NCBI GenBank assembly: GCA_024758765.1
Contig: CP101406.1
Coordinates: forward strand, 3,596,001 to 3,660,000
Length of the DNA: 64,000 nt
Direction of reading: 5' to 3'
DNA from: Mycobacterium sp. SVM_VP21
GTDB lineage: Bacteria > Actinomycetota > Actinomycetes > Mycobacteriales > Mycobacteriaceae
A model generated the notes under the pieces. The model did no database searches and had not been told where the DNA came from. It saw nothing but the letters and a program-made list of their open reading frames with translations. Of the stretch, positions 17,055 to 26,007 are shown piece after piece; the stretch's first letter is position 1, and each line of letters begins with the position of its first letter. Both the position numbers and the translations under genes were made by a program.

Positions 17055-18881
17055 TCAGGATGTTTTCTTCTCGGCAACCGCCGCGCTGAGCCCTTCGGCG
17101 AGGTCCTCGCGGGTCAGCTCCTTGAACTTGTGCAGCCATTCCTCGCTGAAATCGGTGACATCGCCGGAGAGCACCGCGTCCAGTTCAGAATCATCGAGAC
17201 GGAAACTGCGGTGATCACGCGCCTTCTCCACGACGTTGCGGACGAATCCGGCGTTACCCAACACATCGATACCGCGGATCAGGTCACCGTCTTCGGAGTA
17301 GTTCTCGTCAGCGTAGAACTTCTCATAGGACGGCAGCAGTCCCTCGACCGCCTCGTCACTGACCACGTCCTCGTTCTCCGCCCCCATCATCTTGGTCAGT
17401 TCCAGCAATTCCGGCGGGGTGTAGCTGTAGAACTCGATCACCGTCGAGAACCGGCGCCGCAGGCCCTGGTTCACCTCAAGCATCTTCTCCATGGCGTTGG
17501 CATAGCCGGCGCCGAAGACCACCAGCTCGTCACGGTGGTTCTCCATGTAGAGCAGCAGCGTGTTGATGATCGCGTTGCCGTATGCGTCGCCCTGGCTGTA
17601 GCCGCGTTCATGCAGGGTGTGCATCTCGTCGAAGAACACCGCACCACCGAGTGCGCCCTCGAGCAGCTCTTCGGTGTTCTTCTCGGCATCCGCCATGTAG
17701 CGGCCCAGCAGCTTGGAACGGTTGGTCTCCACCACCAGCGGTTTGCGCAGCACGGTCAAGCCACACAGCTGCTTGGTGAATGCCCGCGCCACCGAGGTCT
17801 TGCCGGTGCCGGGCGGACCGAGCAACAGGGTGTGCCGCGATGTCACCGGAACCGGCAGGCCCATCTTGGCGCGCGCCAGATTCACCTTGGTGGTCGCCTT
17901 GATCAGCTTGATCTCGCGTTTGGCCTGCTCCATACCGAGCATGGCGGCCAGCTCCGCGTCACCCTCGGCCAGGTAGCGCGCGGCTTCCTCGGCATGCCGA
18001 TGAGCTTCGGCCTGCTCCCGCGTGGGTGCGCTGTCCGGGTCCCATGGATCGGTGCGGGCCTCGATGGTCTCGGGGTCGGTCAGCACCAGCCGAAAGTCGG
18101 GATTGTCCAATGCCTCGCGGGCGGGTGTGAATTTCGAGTCCCGCGAATAGACCCGGCGCAGCAGCTCAGCGGCCTCGTCCTCGCGGCCGAGATGCCGCAG
18201 ACACATGCCTTGGGTGTAGAGCGCGACGTTGGCCGCGCCGGGCACCCGGTCGCCCTCGATGGCCTCCTGCGCACGCCGCGTCGCTTCTTCGAACACCCCC
18301 AGCGAAGCCAGCGCGGTGGTGGCCATCGCCGCCGCCGCCGCCTTGAGTTCGGGTTGGCGCCAGGGCGCCGACGCGGGGAACTGCTTGAGCACGTCTGGCC
18401 AGCGACCGGTCCGGAAATACAGCAGACCGCGGACGTAGCTGACCAACTCCGTCTCGAAGGGGTTCCGCGGCTCGATGCCGTCGAGCAGCTTCGCCGCTTC
18501 TTCGTAGCGTTTTGCTTCGGCCAGCGCGGCGGCGTACGCGGCGGCCAGCGATTCCACACTGGCGACCATCAGGCGCAGGAACATGCCGTCGGAGACTTCC
18601 GGGCGGAACTCCAGGTCGGACAGGCCGAGACGGCGGGTCTCCCAGCCGAACGTGCGCACCGTCGACCAGGCGTTCGCCAGCGTCTCGATATCGGAGTCAC
18701 CGGCCAGCACCCGGGCCAGCCAGGCATCGCACATGCTCGGGTCGATCGAGCTGGCGGTGGTGAACATCTGCAGCGCGACCTGCGGATTATGGCTGGGCTG
18801 CAGCCCGTTGACCGAGATCCCGGAGGCCAGCAAGCCCGCGACCATGGCGTTGCGGGCGTCGGTGGTCGACGGACCGGTCAC
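17055..18881 (-). CDS. eccA5: ESX-5 cytosolic AAA+ ATPase EccA5
   Basis: About 608 residues from a GTG that overlaps the eccE5 stop (GTGA). The N-terminal half is a TPR-like helical domain (YEEAAKLLDGIEP, FRTGRWPDVLKQ, LGREDEAAELLRR). The C-terminal half is a CbxX/CfqX-type AAA+ domain with Walker A LLLGPPGTGKTSVARA near residue 352, Walker B GGAVFFDEMHTL and arginine-finger segment GLRRRFSTVIEF. EccA proteins act in the cytosol on substrates or their EspG chaperones. Length matches M. tuberculosis EccA5 (about 610). It is the last gene of the espG5-eccA5 block. Confidence 0.96.
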   Translation of the reverse strand: MTGPSTTDARNAMVAGLLASGISVNGLQPSHNPQVALQMFTTASSIDPSMCDAWLARVLAGDSDIETLANAWSTVRTFGWETRRLGLSDLEFRPEVSDGMFLRLMVASVESLAAAYAAALAEAKRYEEAAKLLDGIEPRNPFETELVSYVRGLLYFRTGRWPDVLKQFPASAPWRQPELKAAAAAMATTALASLGVFEEATRRAQEAIEGDRVPGAANVALYTQGMCLRHLGREDEAAELLRRVYSRDSKFTPAREALDNPDFRLVLTDPETIEARTDPWDPDSAPTREQAEAHRHAEEAARYLAEGDAELAAMLGMEQAKREIKLIKATTKVNLARAKMGLPVPVTSRHTLLLGPPGTGKTSVARAFTKQLCGLTVLRKPLVVETNRSKLLGRYMADAEKNTEELLEGALGGAVFFDEMHTLHERGYSQGDAYGNAIINTLLLYMENHRDELVVFGAGYANAMEKMLEVNQGLRRRFSTVIEFYSYTPPELLELTKMMGAENEDVVSDEAVEGLLPSYEKFYADENYSEDGDLIRGIDVLGNAGFVRNVVEKARDHRSFRLDDSELDAVLSGDVTDFSEEWLHKFKELTREDLAEGLSAAVAEKKTS

Positions 18882-20047
18882 CCGCGCGCCCCAGCCGCCG
18901 CCGCAGGGGTGTACTCCTCGATCACGTCGACCGATACCGGCAGCTGCTCGCCGTCGTGCAGGTCGCGTCCCGGCACCGCCATCCGCCGGTGGGCGGTGGG
19001 CGCCGGCAGGCTGGCGCAGACCGCTTCCAGCTGACGCCGGCCCACGAACCGGTTCAGTGCGGACCGGACGTTTCGGCTGGGTTTGTCCGCGGTGTGATAC
19101 CTCGCCAGCACCGAGACCTCGGTGGTTCGGCCGGCACCGCGAGTCAGCCGCACCGTCACCACCGTTGCGTCGCTCTCCGGGTACCACAGGTGTTCGAGGT
19201 TCTCCGGGTTGATGTCGTTGGGCGACACCCAGTAGCTGGTGATCTGGCCGGCCGGTCGTTCGCGGAACAGCCGGTGCCGCAGCTGGGTGGCCTCGAGGCC
19301 CGCGAGGACCGCCTCGTCGACGGCGTCGAACTCGTCGGCGTGCAGCACCTGGGCGCTGAGCTGACGTCCGTCGATCTCCTCGGCCAGCCGTTCGGTGGCG
19401 GCGGCCAGGGTGGCGGCCAGCGAGTCGCGCGTGGCGACCGCGTTGACGTTGTGTTGCGGGTCCATCCGCAGCACCACCCAAGTGTGGCGGCGGTCGGGCA
19501 TTGACGGGTTCTCTTCGACGTCGGGGTCGTCGGCGGGGCGGGGATCCTTGCGGGTTCCGACCGAGACGACATCGATGCTGTCCAGCCGAACGTCGAACTG
19601 GCGCAGCCCGGCGGCCAAGCGCTCCACCGGCAAGGTCGCCTCCGCGGCGCGGCCGTGCCGGCCGGTCGCCGACGTGGCCCGACCGCCCACGGCGATGACC
19701 GTCACCAGCCGACCTTCGTGTTCGCGGACCCCGATCGACTCCCGCCCGAAGCGCCGGTGGTGATCGATAGTGGTGCCACGGCCGCGGTGCAGGGCCGCTT
19801 CGGGGTCGGTGAACTGATCGGCCACCCAGGCCGCCCACATCGTGCTGACCGGCACCCGACGGTAGGTGAGCAGCGCGATGAGCGCGACCAACACGGCGAC
19901 GGCGACGCCCGACCACCACACGTAGTCAGCGACCTTCGGGTCGCCGGGCCAGCGACCGGCGAGGACCAGGATCCCCACATCGATCAGAAAGACGACGGTG
20001 ACCCGCATCCAAGACAGGTTCAGACCTAGTGCGTGCTGTGCCTTCAT
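18878..20047 (-). CDS. eccE5: ESX-5 membrane component EccE5
   Basis: A 389-residue protein with two N-terminal membrane helices (VTVVFLIDVGILVLAG and GVAVAVLVALIALLTY) and a large soluble domain. EccE sits at the edge of the hexameric EccB-C-D-E membrane complex and contacts EccC/EccD. It overlaps mycP5 by 4 bp (ATGA) and eccA5 by 4 bp. Length and order match the M. tuberculosis locus. The soluble part has no catalytic motif. Confidence 0.94.
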   Translation of the reverse strand: MKAQHALGLNLSWMRVTVVFLIDVGILVLAGRWPGDPKVADYVWWSGVAVAVLVALIALLTYRRVPVSTMWAAWVADQFTDPEAALHRGRGTTIDHHRRFGRESIGVREHEGRLVTVIAVGGRATSATGRHGRAAEATLPVERLAAGLRQFDVRLDSIDVVSVGTRKDPRPADDPDVEENPSMPDRRHTWVVLRMDPQHNVNAVATRDSLAATLAAATERLAEEIDGRQLSAQVLHADEFDAVDEAVLAGLEATQLRHRLFRERPAGQITSYWVSPNDINPENLEHLWYPESDATVVTVRLTRGAGRTTEVSVLARYHTADKPSRNVRSALNRFVGRRQLEAVCASLPAPTAHRRMAVPGRDLHDGEQLPVSVDVIEEYTPAAAAGARG

Positions 20048-21855
20048 CGGTTCCTTGACGATCGTCGCAGTGCTGCCACTCCCAGTGCCACGCCGGCCGC
20101 CGCGAGGGCCGCCAACAGCCCGGCTCCGGCGACCCAGGCCGGTGTCATGTCGCGTTCGGGCGGCATCGGCGGCACCTGCAGCGGTGCCGACAGCCGCTCC
20201 GGCGCCTGAGCCGGAACATCGGGAACGTCCCAGGTCAGTGCCGCGACCGGGTCGACGATCCCGTAACCGACCACATTGTCGACCCCACGCGCCGGTGGCC
20301 GAGCCGTGCGGATCAGCCGGTTGATCACCTGGTGCGACGACAGTTCCGGGTACTTGGCCCGCACCAGCGCCACCACACCGGAGACGATCGCCGTGGAAAA
20401 GCTGGTACCGGACGGGACCAGCAGCGAGTTCTCCGGGCCGTCGACGGCGTTCATCAGCCCGTCATCGCGCGGCGAAAGCCCCTCGATGTCGGTACCGGGC
20501 GCCGCGATCGACACCCACGGGCCGGCCACACTCGACTTGGCCATCGGTGCACCCGCCGAGTCGACCGCGCCGACGGTCAGCACGTACTCGTCGTACCAGG
20601 CCGGTGTCACCACGGTGTTGACGCCGTTCCAGTCGCGCGGGTCGTCGGGCCGCATCGCGTTGTAGATGGGGTTCTGCTTGCAGTCCCGCCAACTGGCGTC
20701 ACCGGCGGCAGCGACGATCACCGCGTTCTTCTCCACCGCGGCGTAGCGCACCGCCGCACCCAGATCGGCCTGGTCGATGAGCGTGCGCACGTTCATGCAG
20801 ATGGCCGAGGAGATGTTGATGACCTGCGCACCCATGTTGGCGGCGTGCACGATCGCGCGTGCCATGGTGCGGATGCCGTCGGTCTTCTCCCGCAGCTGCG
20901 GGTCACGTCCGTCCGCGAACGGCTCCTTGGGCCCGAAGGCCGCGCTGTACTGCCGGATCGCGATCAGCTGCACGTCGGGCGCGATGCCACTGAAGGCGTC
21001 CGGCGCTCCGCCCGGCGGCGGTGCGCTCGGGGCGCGGAAGTCGACCGGTGCGGTCTGGGCTTGCCCGGAGAAGCCGGCCGATCGCACCGCACCTGCGCTG
21101 GCGCCATGGGGAGTGTGCGCCGACGACGCTGCCGCGCCGGGTCCCGGGGCCGGCCCGGGCGCGGGTCCAGGTGCCGGTGCGGGGGCGGGGGCGGGTCCAG
21201 GTGCCGGTGCCGGTGCGGGGGCCGGGCCCAGGCCCGGTTCCTCGCCCTCTTCGGGCGGTGGCGGCGGCGCTGGCGGCGGCGGCATCACCAGGATCGTCGT
21301 CGCCGGCGACGGGGTCGGTGGCGGCGGCTCGTTGGTGGGAACCGACGGCGGCCTCCGGGTCTGGCGGGGCGGTGGCAACGGGGCCACCCCGTTGTCCGGC
21401 ATCGCGGCGATCAGCGAGGCCACCAATGTCCCGTGCGCATCACAGTCCGACAGCCCGTCGCCGCCGGCCATCACGTAGTCACCGCCGGGGATCAGGTTCG
21501 GCAGCCGCGGGTGCGGGGTCACGCCGGTGTCGATGACGGCGACGGTGACGCCTCCCCCGCGCCCGAACTTCCAGGCCTCCTGCAAGTTGAGCATGTCCAT
21601 GTAGGCCGGCTGCACGCGGAAGTCGGAGTTCGGCAGCACACCTACCTCAGTGCAGTACGCGGTCTGTCGCATGGTCTGCGGCGGTCCGGGCGTGCCGTCC
21701 GGCGGCAGCGCCGCCGGGTCGATCCCGGGCGGCTCGATCGCGCCGGCAGCCGGCATTCCAGCCAACGAGCCGCTGGCCACCATGATCATTGCGGCGCCAG
21801 CGGCCGCAGTGCGCTGCAGCCGACGCACGCCCCTACCGGTACCGGATCGCTTCAT
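20044..21855 (-). CDS. mycP5: ESX-5 mycosin protease MycP5
   Basis: A 603-residue subtilisin-like protease with a signal peptide, catalytic Asp109 (AVIDTGV), His141 (CDAHGTLV) and Ser485 (SGTSFSTA), and a C-terminal membrane anchor (WVAGAGLLAALAAAGVAL). Residues about 155-285 form a long Pro/Ala/Gly-rich loop inserted between the His and the rest of the catalytic domain, with PAPAPAPG-type repeats. MycP5 caps the ESX-5 complex in the periplasm and is needed for its stability and secretion. It overlaps eccD5 by 23 bp and eccE5 by 4 bp. Confidence 0.96.
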   Translation of the reverse strand: MKRSGTGRGVRRLQRTAAAGAAMIMVASGSLAGMPAAGAIEPPGIDPAALPPDGTPGPPQTMRQTAYCTEVGVLPNSDFRVQPAYMDMLNLQEAWKFGRGGGVTVAVIDTGVTPHPRLPNLIPGGDYVMAGGDGLSDCDAHGTLVASLIAAMPDNGVAPLPPPRQTRRPPSVPTNEPPPPTPSPATTILVMPPPPAPPPPPEEGEEPGLGPAPAPAPAPGPAPAPAPAPGPAPGPAPGPGAAASSAHTPHGASAGAVRSAGFSGQAQTAPVDFRAPSAPPPGGAPDAFSGIAPDVQLIAIRQYSAAFGPKEPFADGRDPQLREKTDGIRTMARAIVHAANMGAQVINISSAICMNVRTLIDQADLGAAVRYAAVEKNAVIVAAAGDASWRDCKQNPIYNAMRPDDPRDWNGVNTVVTPAWYDEYVLTVGAVDSAGAPMAKSSVAGPWVSIAAPGTDIEGLSPRDDGLMNAVDGPENSLLVPSGTSFSTAIVSGVVALVRAKYPELSSHQVINRLIRTARPPARGVDNVVGYGIVDPVAALTWDVPDVPAQAPERLSAPLQVPPMPPERDMTPAWVAGAGLLAALAAAGVALGVAALRRSSRNR

Positions 21856-23347
21856 AGGTATTCATCAACCACAGTGCCAGCGGGAACAACGGCATCAGGC
21901 AGAGGTACTCGATCCACTCGACGAACTTGCGGAACAACGGGCTGTAGATGGTGTTCGGCACGATCACCGCCGACAGCAGCCCGAACATCGGCACCAGCAC
22001 CAGCACAGCCACGCCGACCACCAGCGCGGTGGGCGTCCACAGCACCACCGCGAAGCGCACCACCACAGCTGCGATGATCACCAGCCCGGTCAGCGTCACC
22101 GTGACCGCCTGCAAGCGGTCACGGAAGGAACGGCCCCGCAGCACCAGGAACCCGGCGGTCAGGGCGGCCAGCAGCACCGGCAGCCACGATCGGTCCGAGA
22201 GGGGGTCGCACAACCCGGTCATGCACACCGCGATCAGCACGCCCAACCCGGACAGCAGGCCGGTCATGAACGACCGCGCCCGCTCGGCGCGCAGCACCAC
22301 TTCGCGGACCGACTCCGGCCCCTCCAACGACGGCGGCGCTCCGGGAGTGCTCACCACCGTGGTGGGCAAGTCGGGGCGAGCCTCGAAGACCCAGCGGCTG
22401 GTGGCCGACGGGAAGACCGGCAGCCGCAGGCCGGCCAGCCAGCGCGATAGCGACGGAGCCCACTGGTAGGCCAGCACACAGACCAGGTACACGCACGTCA
22501 TGAGGGTCACCGCGCCGGTCAGGAACAGCATCCGCAGCACGCCGGCGAACATCACCGCCACGCTGATCGCGGCGACGGCCGAGTAGGCGGCCAACTGCCG
22601 TCCGGTGAGCCGGATGACAGCCAGTGCAGCGATACCGGCGACGCCGAAGCCCAGCGCGGCATGCGCGGCGCCCACCTCACCGGGCACCGCCGCTGCGGCC
22701 GCCACCACCAGCGGAACCAGACCGGTAGCCAGCAGAATGTCACCGACCTGCCGGTCGGACGCGTTGCGCGCCTGCATCAGGATCAGGGCGGCGGCGATCA
22801 ACACCAGGAAGGCCAGCCCCGCGCCGAAGCCCGCCGTGAGCCAGCTGTCGTGCTGGAACCGCCAGGCCGCGAGCAGTCCGGTGGCCAGCAGCACACCCAG
22901 CGAGAGGGTCGACACCCCGACCCGCACCGCCGTTGCCGCGTCGACCGGTGCGAATCGCTTCGCCAGGTTGACCGAGACCGCGGTGGAGATGTGCTCGATG
23001 ACCGGCGAGCGCCGCTCCCGGTCTTCGATGAAGCGCAGCCACAACCGGTCGCCGTCGTAGACGTCCTGCTCGGTCAGCGACTGGTTCGGCCGCAGCGCGG
23101 TACCGTCGACCAGGCACAGCACCCAGCGACCGCGGCCCTCGGCTTGCAGCGTGGGTTCTTCGAGTTCCTGGAGCCGGCCGTTGATCACCTTCAGCAGCGG
23201 GTCCAGCATCACCGAGACCGGGGCGTCGGCGTCGAGCAGCGTCCCGATCTGGACGCCGTCGCCTGCCATGACCCCGACCACCACGGCCCGGGGTGCCGAC
23301 GGCGCGAGTTCGCCGCCCGCCTGTCCCGACTCGATCGCCGCGGTCAT
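21833..23347 (-). CDS. eccD5: ESX-5 membrane component EccD5
   Basis: About 504 residues from MTAAIESGQAGGELAPSA; the frame is open 60 bp further upstream, but this start fits the family. A ubiquitin-like N-terminal domain (residues about 20-115, with GRWVLCLVDGTALRPNQSLT) is followed by eleven hydrophobic segments. The C-terminal NTIYSPLFRKFVEWIEYLCL...TYEAIRYR is nearly invariant in EccD5. EccD forms the membrane vestibule of the ESX-5 channel. The 183-bp AT-rich gap to espG5 may carry a secondary promoter, though I cannot define one. Confidence 0.96.
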   Translation of the reverse strand: MTAAIESGQAGGELAPSAPRAVVVGVMAGDGVQIGTLLDADAPVSVMLDPLLKVINGRLQELEEPTLQAEGRGRWVLCLVDGTALRPNQSLTEQDVYDGDRLWLRFIEDRERRSPVIEHISTAVSVNLAKRFAPVDAATAVRVGVSTLSLGVLLATGLLAAWRFQHDSWLTAGFGAGLAFLVLIAAALILMQARNASDRQVGDILLATGLVPLVVAAAAAVPGEVGAAHAALGFGVAGIAALAVIRLTGRQLAAYSAVAAISVAVMFAGVLRMLFLTGAVTLMTCVYLVCVLAYQWAPSLSRWLAGLRLPVFPSATSRWVFEARPDLPTTVVSTPGAPPSLEGPESVREVVLRAERARSFMTGLLSGLGVLIAVCMTGLCDPLSDRSWLPVLLAALTAGFLVLRGRSFRDRLQAVTVTLTGLVIIAAVVVRFAVVLWTPTALVVGVAVLVLVPMFGLLSAVIVPNTIYSPLFRKFVEWIEYLCLMPLFPLALWLMNTYEAIRYR

Positions 23348-23530
23348 GATTGCATCACCCGACCGACGAATACTGACCGCATAGAACCCATAGGTGCCGC
23401 CTCGCAATTTGTCATTTTTAAAGTCAGTCCAATTCTAAAGGCACTTCATGCAATTCGCACGAACCGCGTTTACCCGCAGTTTTCCGTTGCGACACTTGAC
23501 ATTCGACGCCCAGATCTGCCGAGCAGAGCG

Positions 23531-24430
23531 CTACACCCTCCGATGCGTTTTCCAGGCGCCGTAGGGCAGGGTGTCCAGAACGGTCTTGACGCCCACCTGA
23601 ACCAGCTGCGGGGTGGCCGGGCAGATCGCCAGCCATGCTTCGCCCGAGCCTGCGGTGCGCGCCTGCTGATACAGCGCGATCCGGCCGCCTGACCCGTCTT
23701 TGAGCGACAGCACCGAGGCGCTGGGTCCCTTCGCGTCGTCGCGGTATTGCCGCGCATAGACCGCGGCTTCGGCTGCCGGCTCCGAAAGCGCCTGCCCCAG
23801 CGCCGCGACGGTGGCGGCGCTGATGCCCATCCGGCGCAGGTCTCCCCCGGTGAAAATGTTGAAGCCCGAGTCCTGCCAGCTCTGGGTGGCCTCCAGCATC
23901 TCCTCCATCGGCACGTTGACCGCGGTGATCTGGGCCGGGTCGGCGTGGTGGATGGATTCCATCCCGTCGATCACCAGCGCGGCGATCGAGGCGGCGTCGG
24001 TCACTGAGACGTCGTCGACGGTGATGTCGGTGCCGACGCGTACGGCCGACACCCAGTGCTCACCGCGCCGCGCCAACAGCACCCGGAACTCGTTGTCGGG
24101 GATGTCGCGGGTGCCGGGCTCCTGGTCCTCGGCGTCGATAACGCCATAACGCAGCTTGCCCAGCGACAGCAGCGCGACCACCTCAAGGTCTGGCGCGGCA
24201 AGCACCCTCATTCGTGCCGCGACGGTCTCGTTGACCTCGTCGTCGACGACGATGCCCTGTTCGCGCATCACCGCCATGCCGGGGTGTTGCGACAACCAGT
24301 CGCTGGAGTCGGTGGAAACGTAAGGACGACACCGCAACTCCGGAGCAACATGGCGGATGTCCAGCAATGCCTGCAGCATCCAGAAACCCTCGACGTTGAC
24401 GGTGATGTCGGTGCGGGTGCTCGGGTCCAT
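23531..24430 (-). CDS. espG5: ESX-5 chaperone EspG5
   Basis: A 299-residue cytosolic chaperone (MDPSTRTDITVNVEGFWMLQ...). The start is the ATG 7 nt after a strong GAGGAGGG site; a GTG lies one codon earlier. EspG5 binds the hydrophobic tip of the PPE partner in PE-PPE dimers, keeps it soluble and directs it to ESX-5. Characteristic segments are LLSLGKLRYGVIDAED and GGDLRRMGISAATVAALGQAL. It lies downstream of PE-esxM-esxN copy B and upstream of eccD5. Confidence 0.95.
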   Translation of the reverse strand: MDPSTRTDITVNVEGFWMLQALLDIRHVAPELRCRPYVSTDSSDWLSQHPGMAVMREQGIVVDDEVNETVAARMRVLAAPDLEVVALLSLGKLRYGVIDAEDQEPGTRDIPDNEFRVLLARRGEHWVSAVRVGTDITVDDVSVTDAASIAALVIDGMESIHHADPAQITAVNVPMEEMLEATQSWQDSGFNIFTGGDLRRMGISAATVAALGQALSEPAAEAAVYARQYRDDAKGPSASVLSLKDGSGGRIALYQQARTAGSGEAWLAICPATPQLVQVGVKTVLDTLPYGAWKTHRRV

Positions 24431-24538
24431 CACTACCCTCCTCTACCGGGTTGTTCGCTCGATTTGGCTAGTGGAGTACTTGGCTATTGGATCACGCGAG
24501 CGGGCGTGACCGCTCGGCACCACCCGCCAACTGCAGCA

Positions 24539-24575
24539 CGCGGCAGCACACCCATGGATCGGGTGTGCTGCCGCG
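24539..24575 (-). terminator. Hairpin terminator after esxN copy B
   Basis: Identical to 15708-15744: 15-bp arms and the 7-nt loop ATGGATC, 19 bp after the esxN stop. It lies between esxN and espG5, so espG5 may be read through or have its own promoter in the 160-bp gap. Confidence 0.75.
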
Positions 24576-24593
24576 CTGCGAAATTGCGGGCGC

Positions 24594-24878
24594 TCAGGCC
24601 CAGCTGGAGCCGACCGAAGCGTCGGTGTTGGCCATGTTGTTGCCAGCCGACTGCACCTTCTGACCGTGGCTGTTGGCCTGCTCGTAGATCACCGCGAAGT
24701 TGCGACCCAACTGGGCCACAAACTCCTGGCAGGCCACCGAACCCGCACCACCCCAGAAATCACCGGCAGCCAACACATCGTGCACGATCGCCTGGTGCTC
24801 AGCCTCCAACGACGCCGCCTGCGCACGAATCAACGCACCGTGCGCATCCACATCACCGAACTGGTAATTAATCGACAT
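24594..24878 (-). CDS. esxN: EsxN-type WXG100 protein, copy B
   Basis: A 94-residue WXG100 protein, amino-acid identical to copy A (DFWGGAGS turn, VGSSWA end). It sits in the canonical ESX-5 slot: PE, esxM, esxN, espG5, as in Rv1791-Rv1794. With EsxM it forms the secreted heterodimer of ESX-5. The gene differs from copy A only at a few mostly silent positions. Confidence 0.96.
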   Translation of the reverse strand: MSINYQFGDVDAHGALIRAQAASLEAEHQAIVHDVLAAGDFWGGAGSVACQEFVAQLGRNFAVIYEQANSHGQKVQSAGNNMANTDASVGSSWA

Positions 24879-24892
24879 ATTCGTGTTCTCCT

Positions 24893-25189
24893 CTAGCTCG
24901 ACAGGATCTGCTGAGAAGCAGCTTCCTGCTGCTCGTAGTGGTTAGCGTCACGAATCAGCCCATCCCGCACACCGTGCAGCATGTTCACGATGTTGCGGAA
25001 AGCGGTCTGCATCTGACCCATGGTGTCCATCGAGGTCCGCTCCGCCAGACCACCCCAGCCAGCACCGGAGATGTTGGTCGACGACGCCCACATCCGACGA
25101 GCCTCGTCCTCCACCGTCTGCGCATGCACATCAAAACGGCCCGCCATCGAACGCATCGCGTCCGGATCAGTCATAAAACGTGTTGCCAC
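24893..25189 (-). CDS. esxM: EsxM-type WXG100 protein, copy B
   Basis: A 98-residue WXG100 protein identical to copy A, but starting at GTG (GTGGCAACACG) because the duplicated segment ends at the start codon. The site upstream is AAGGAGACAAAG. It is co-transcribed with esxN 14 bp later. The SGAGWGG turn and C-terminal secretion motif are intact. Confidence 0.96.
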   Translation of the reverse strand: MATRFMTDPDAMRSMAGRFDVHAQTVEDEARRMWASSTNISGAGWGGLAERTSMDTMGQMQTAFRNIVNMLHGVRDGLIRDANHYEQQEAASQQILSS

Positions 25190-25345
25190 TGCTTTGTCTC
25201 CTTGCCTGAAGTTCGTTGTTTCTGATTGATATTCGTAGTTGACGGGTTATTGCCGCCGGTTACGTCGGTAACCGACGACCGGCTTGGAACGAATGAATGG
25301 TTCCCCTTCCACCAGTCCGTAGCCGGTAATGCGGTTGGCTCCTGA

Positions 25346-25645
25346 TCAGCCCGCCGCGGCAGCGTTGGCTGCCTCGGTGGCGGCGTAGGAGGTCGCACTG
25401 CTGTTGAGCGTGGCGACGAACATCTCGTGGATCGCCGCGGCCTGCGCGCTGACCTGCTGGTACATAGTCGCGTGCGCAGCGAACTGCGCCGCGGTCAGTG
25501 CCGAGACCTCATCGGCAGCGGCCGGGACCACACCGGTGGTCGGGGCGGCAGCAGCGGCGTTCTGCGCGTTCAACGCCGAACCGATACCGCTCAAGTTCGC
25601 AGCGGCAGCTGAGAGCGCTTCGGGCTGCGCATTCACAAACGACAT
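25346..25645 (-). CDS. Short PE protein (PE domain only), copy B
   Basis: A 99-residue PE-domain protein starting MSFVNAQPEALSAAAANLSG behind a GAGGAGGG site, ending [13 protein letters not shown]. It resembles the M. tuberculosis PE18/PE19 proteins of the ESX-5 locus. It is the only PE/PPE gene left between eccC5 and esxM; no PPE partner lies next to it. It is homologous to, but clearly diverged from, the PE at 16412-16711. Confidence 0.93.
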   Translation of the reverse strand: MSFVNAQPEALSAAAANLSGIGSALNAQNAAAAAPTTGVVPAAADEVSALTAAQFAAHATMYQQVSAQAAAIHEMFVATLNSSATSYAATEAANAAAAG

Positions 25646-25952
25646 TCGAGTCCCTCCTCATCGATCGCGGTCAGCAATCTCTCCGCTGTCGATCGTAAGG
25701 GCTCAAGGTGCCCCGGAGTAGCCATAACGCCGACTGTTCACCTGCCGATAACAAGAGTTCATCTGGGGTAACAATCCGGTAGCAGCGACCAGGCCGTTCG
25801 ACCCGTGAAATGGCTCCGTACTGGAAAAACACAGAGCTGATATTTCCGGTGCGGGCGGCCGCCGCCCTGCCCTCCGATACGAGCGAGCACGAGGCCCTTG
25901 GTATAAATCTTGCCGCAATTAATTCACTGCCCGCCCGGGGGCTGTGACAACG

Positions 25953-25998
25953 CCAGCAACCACCGTGGCGCTGTTGCTCGCGTCACGGTGGTTGCTGG
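25953..25998 (-). terminator. Strong hairpin terminator after eccC5
   Basis: Perfect 15-bp arms (25953-25967 and 25984-25998, CCAGCAACCACCGTG and its complement) around a 16-nt loop, 9 bp after the eccC5 stop. It separates eccB5-eccC5 from the PE-esx block. The remaining 300 bp up to the PE gene has no gene with family support and probably contains the PE promoter. Confidence 0.8.
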
Positions 25999-26007
25999 AC
26001 AGACCGG

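Larger units (their letters stand above)
24538..25186 (-). repeat. Long direct repeat, copy B (esxM-esxN plus terminator)
   Basis: Partner of 15707-16355. This copy sits at the canonical ESX-5 position between eccC5 and espG5, and includes the same terminator hairpin. Outside the repeat the flanks are unrelated. Confidence 0.92.
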
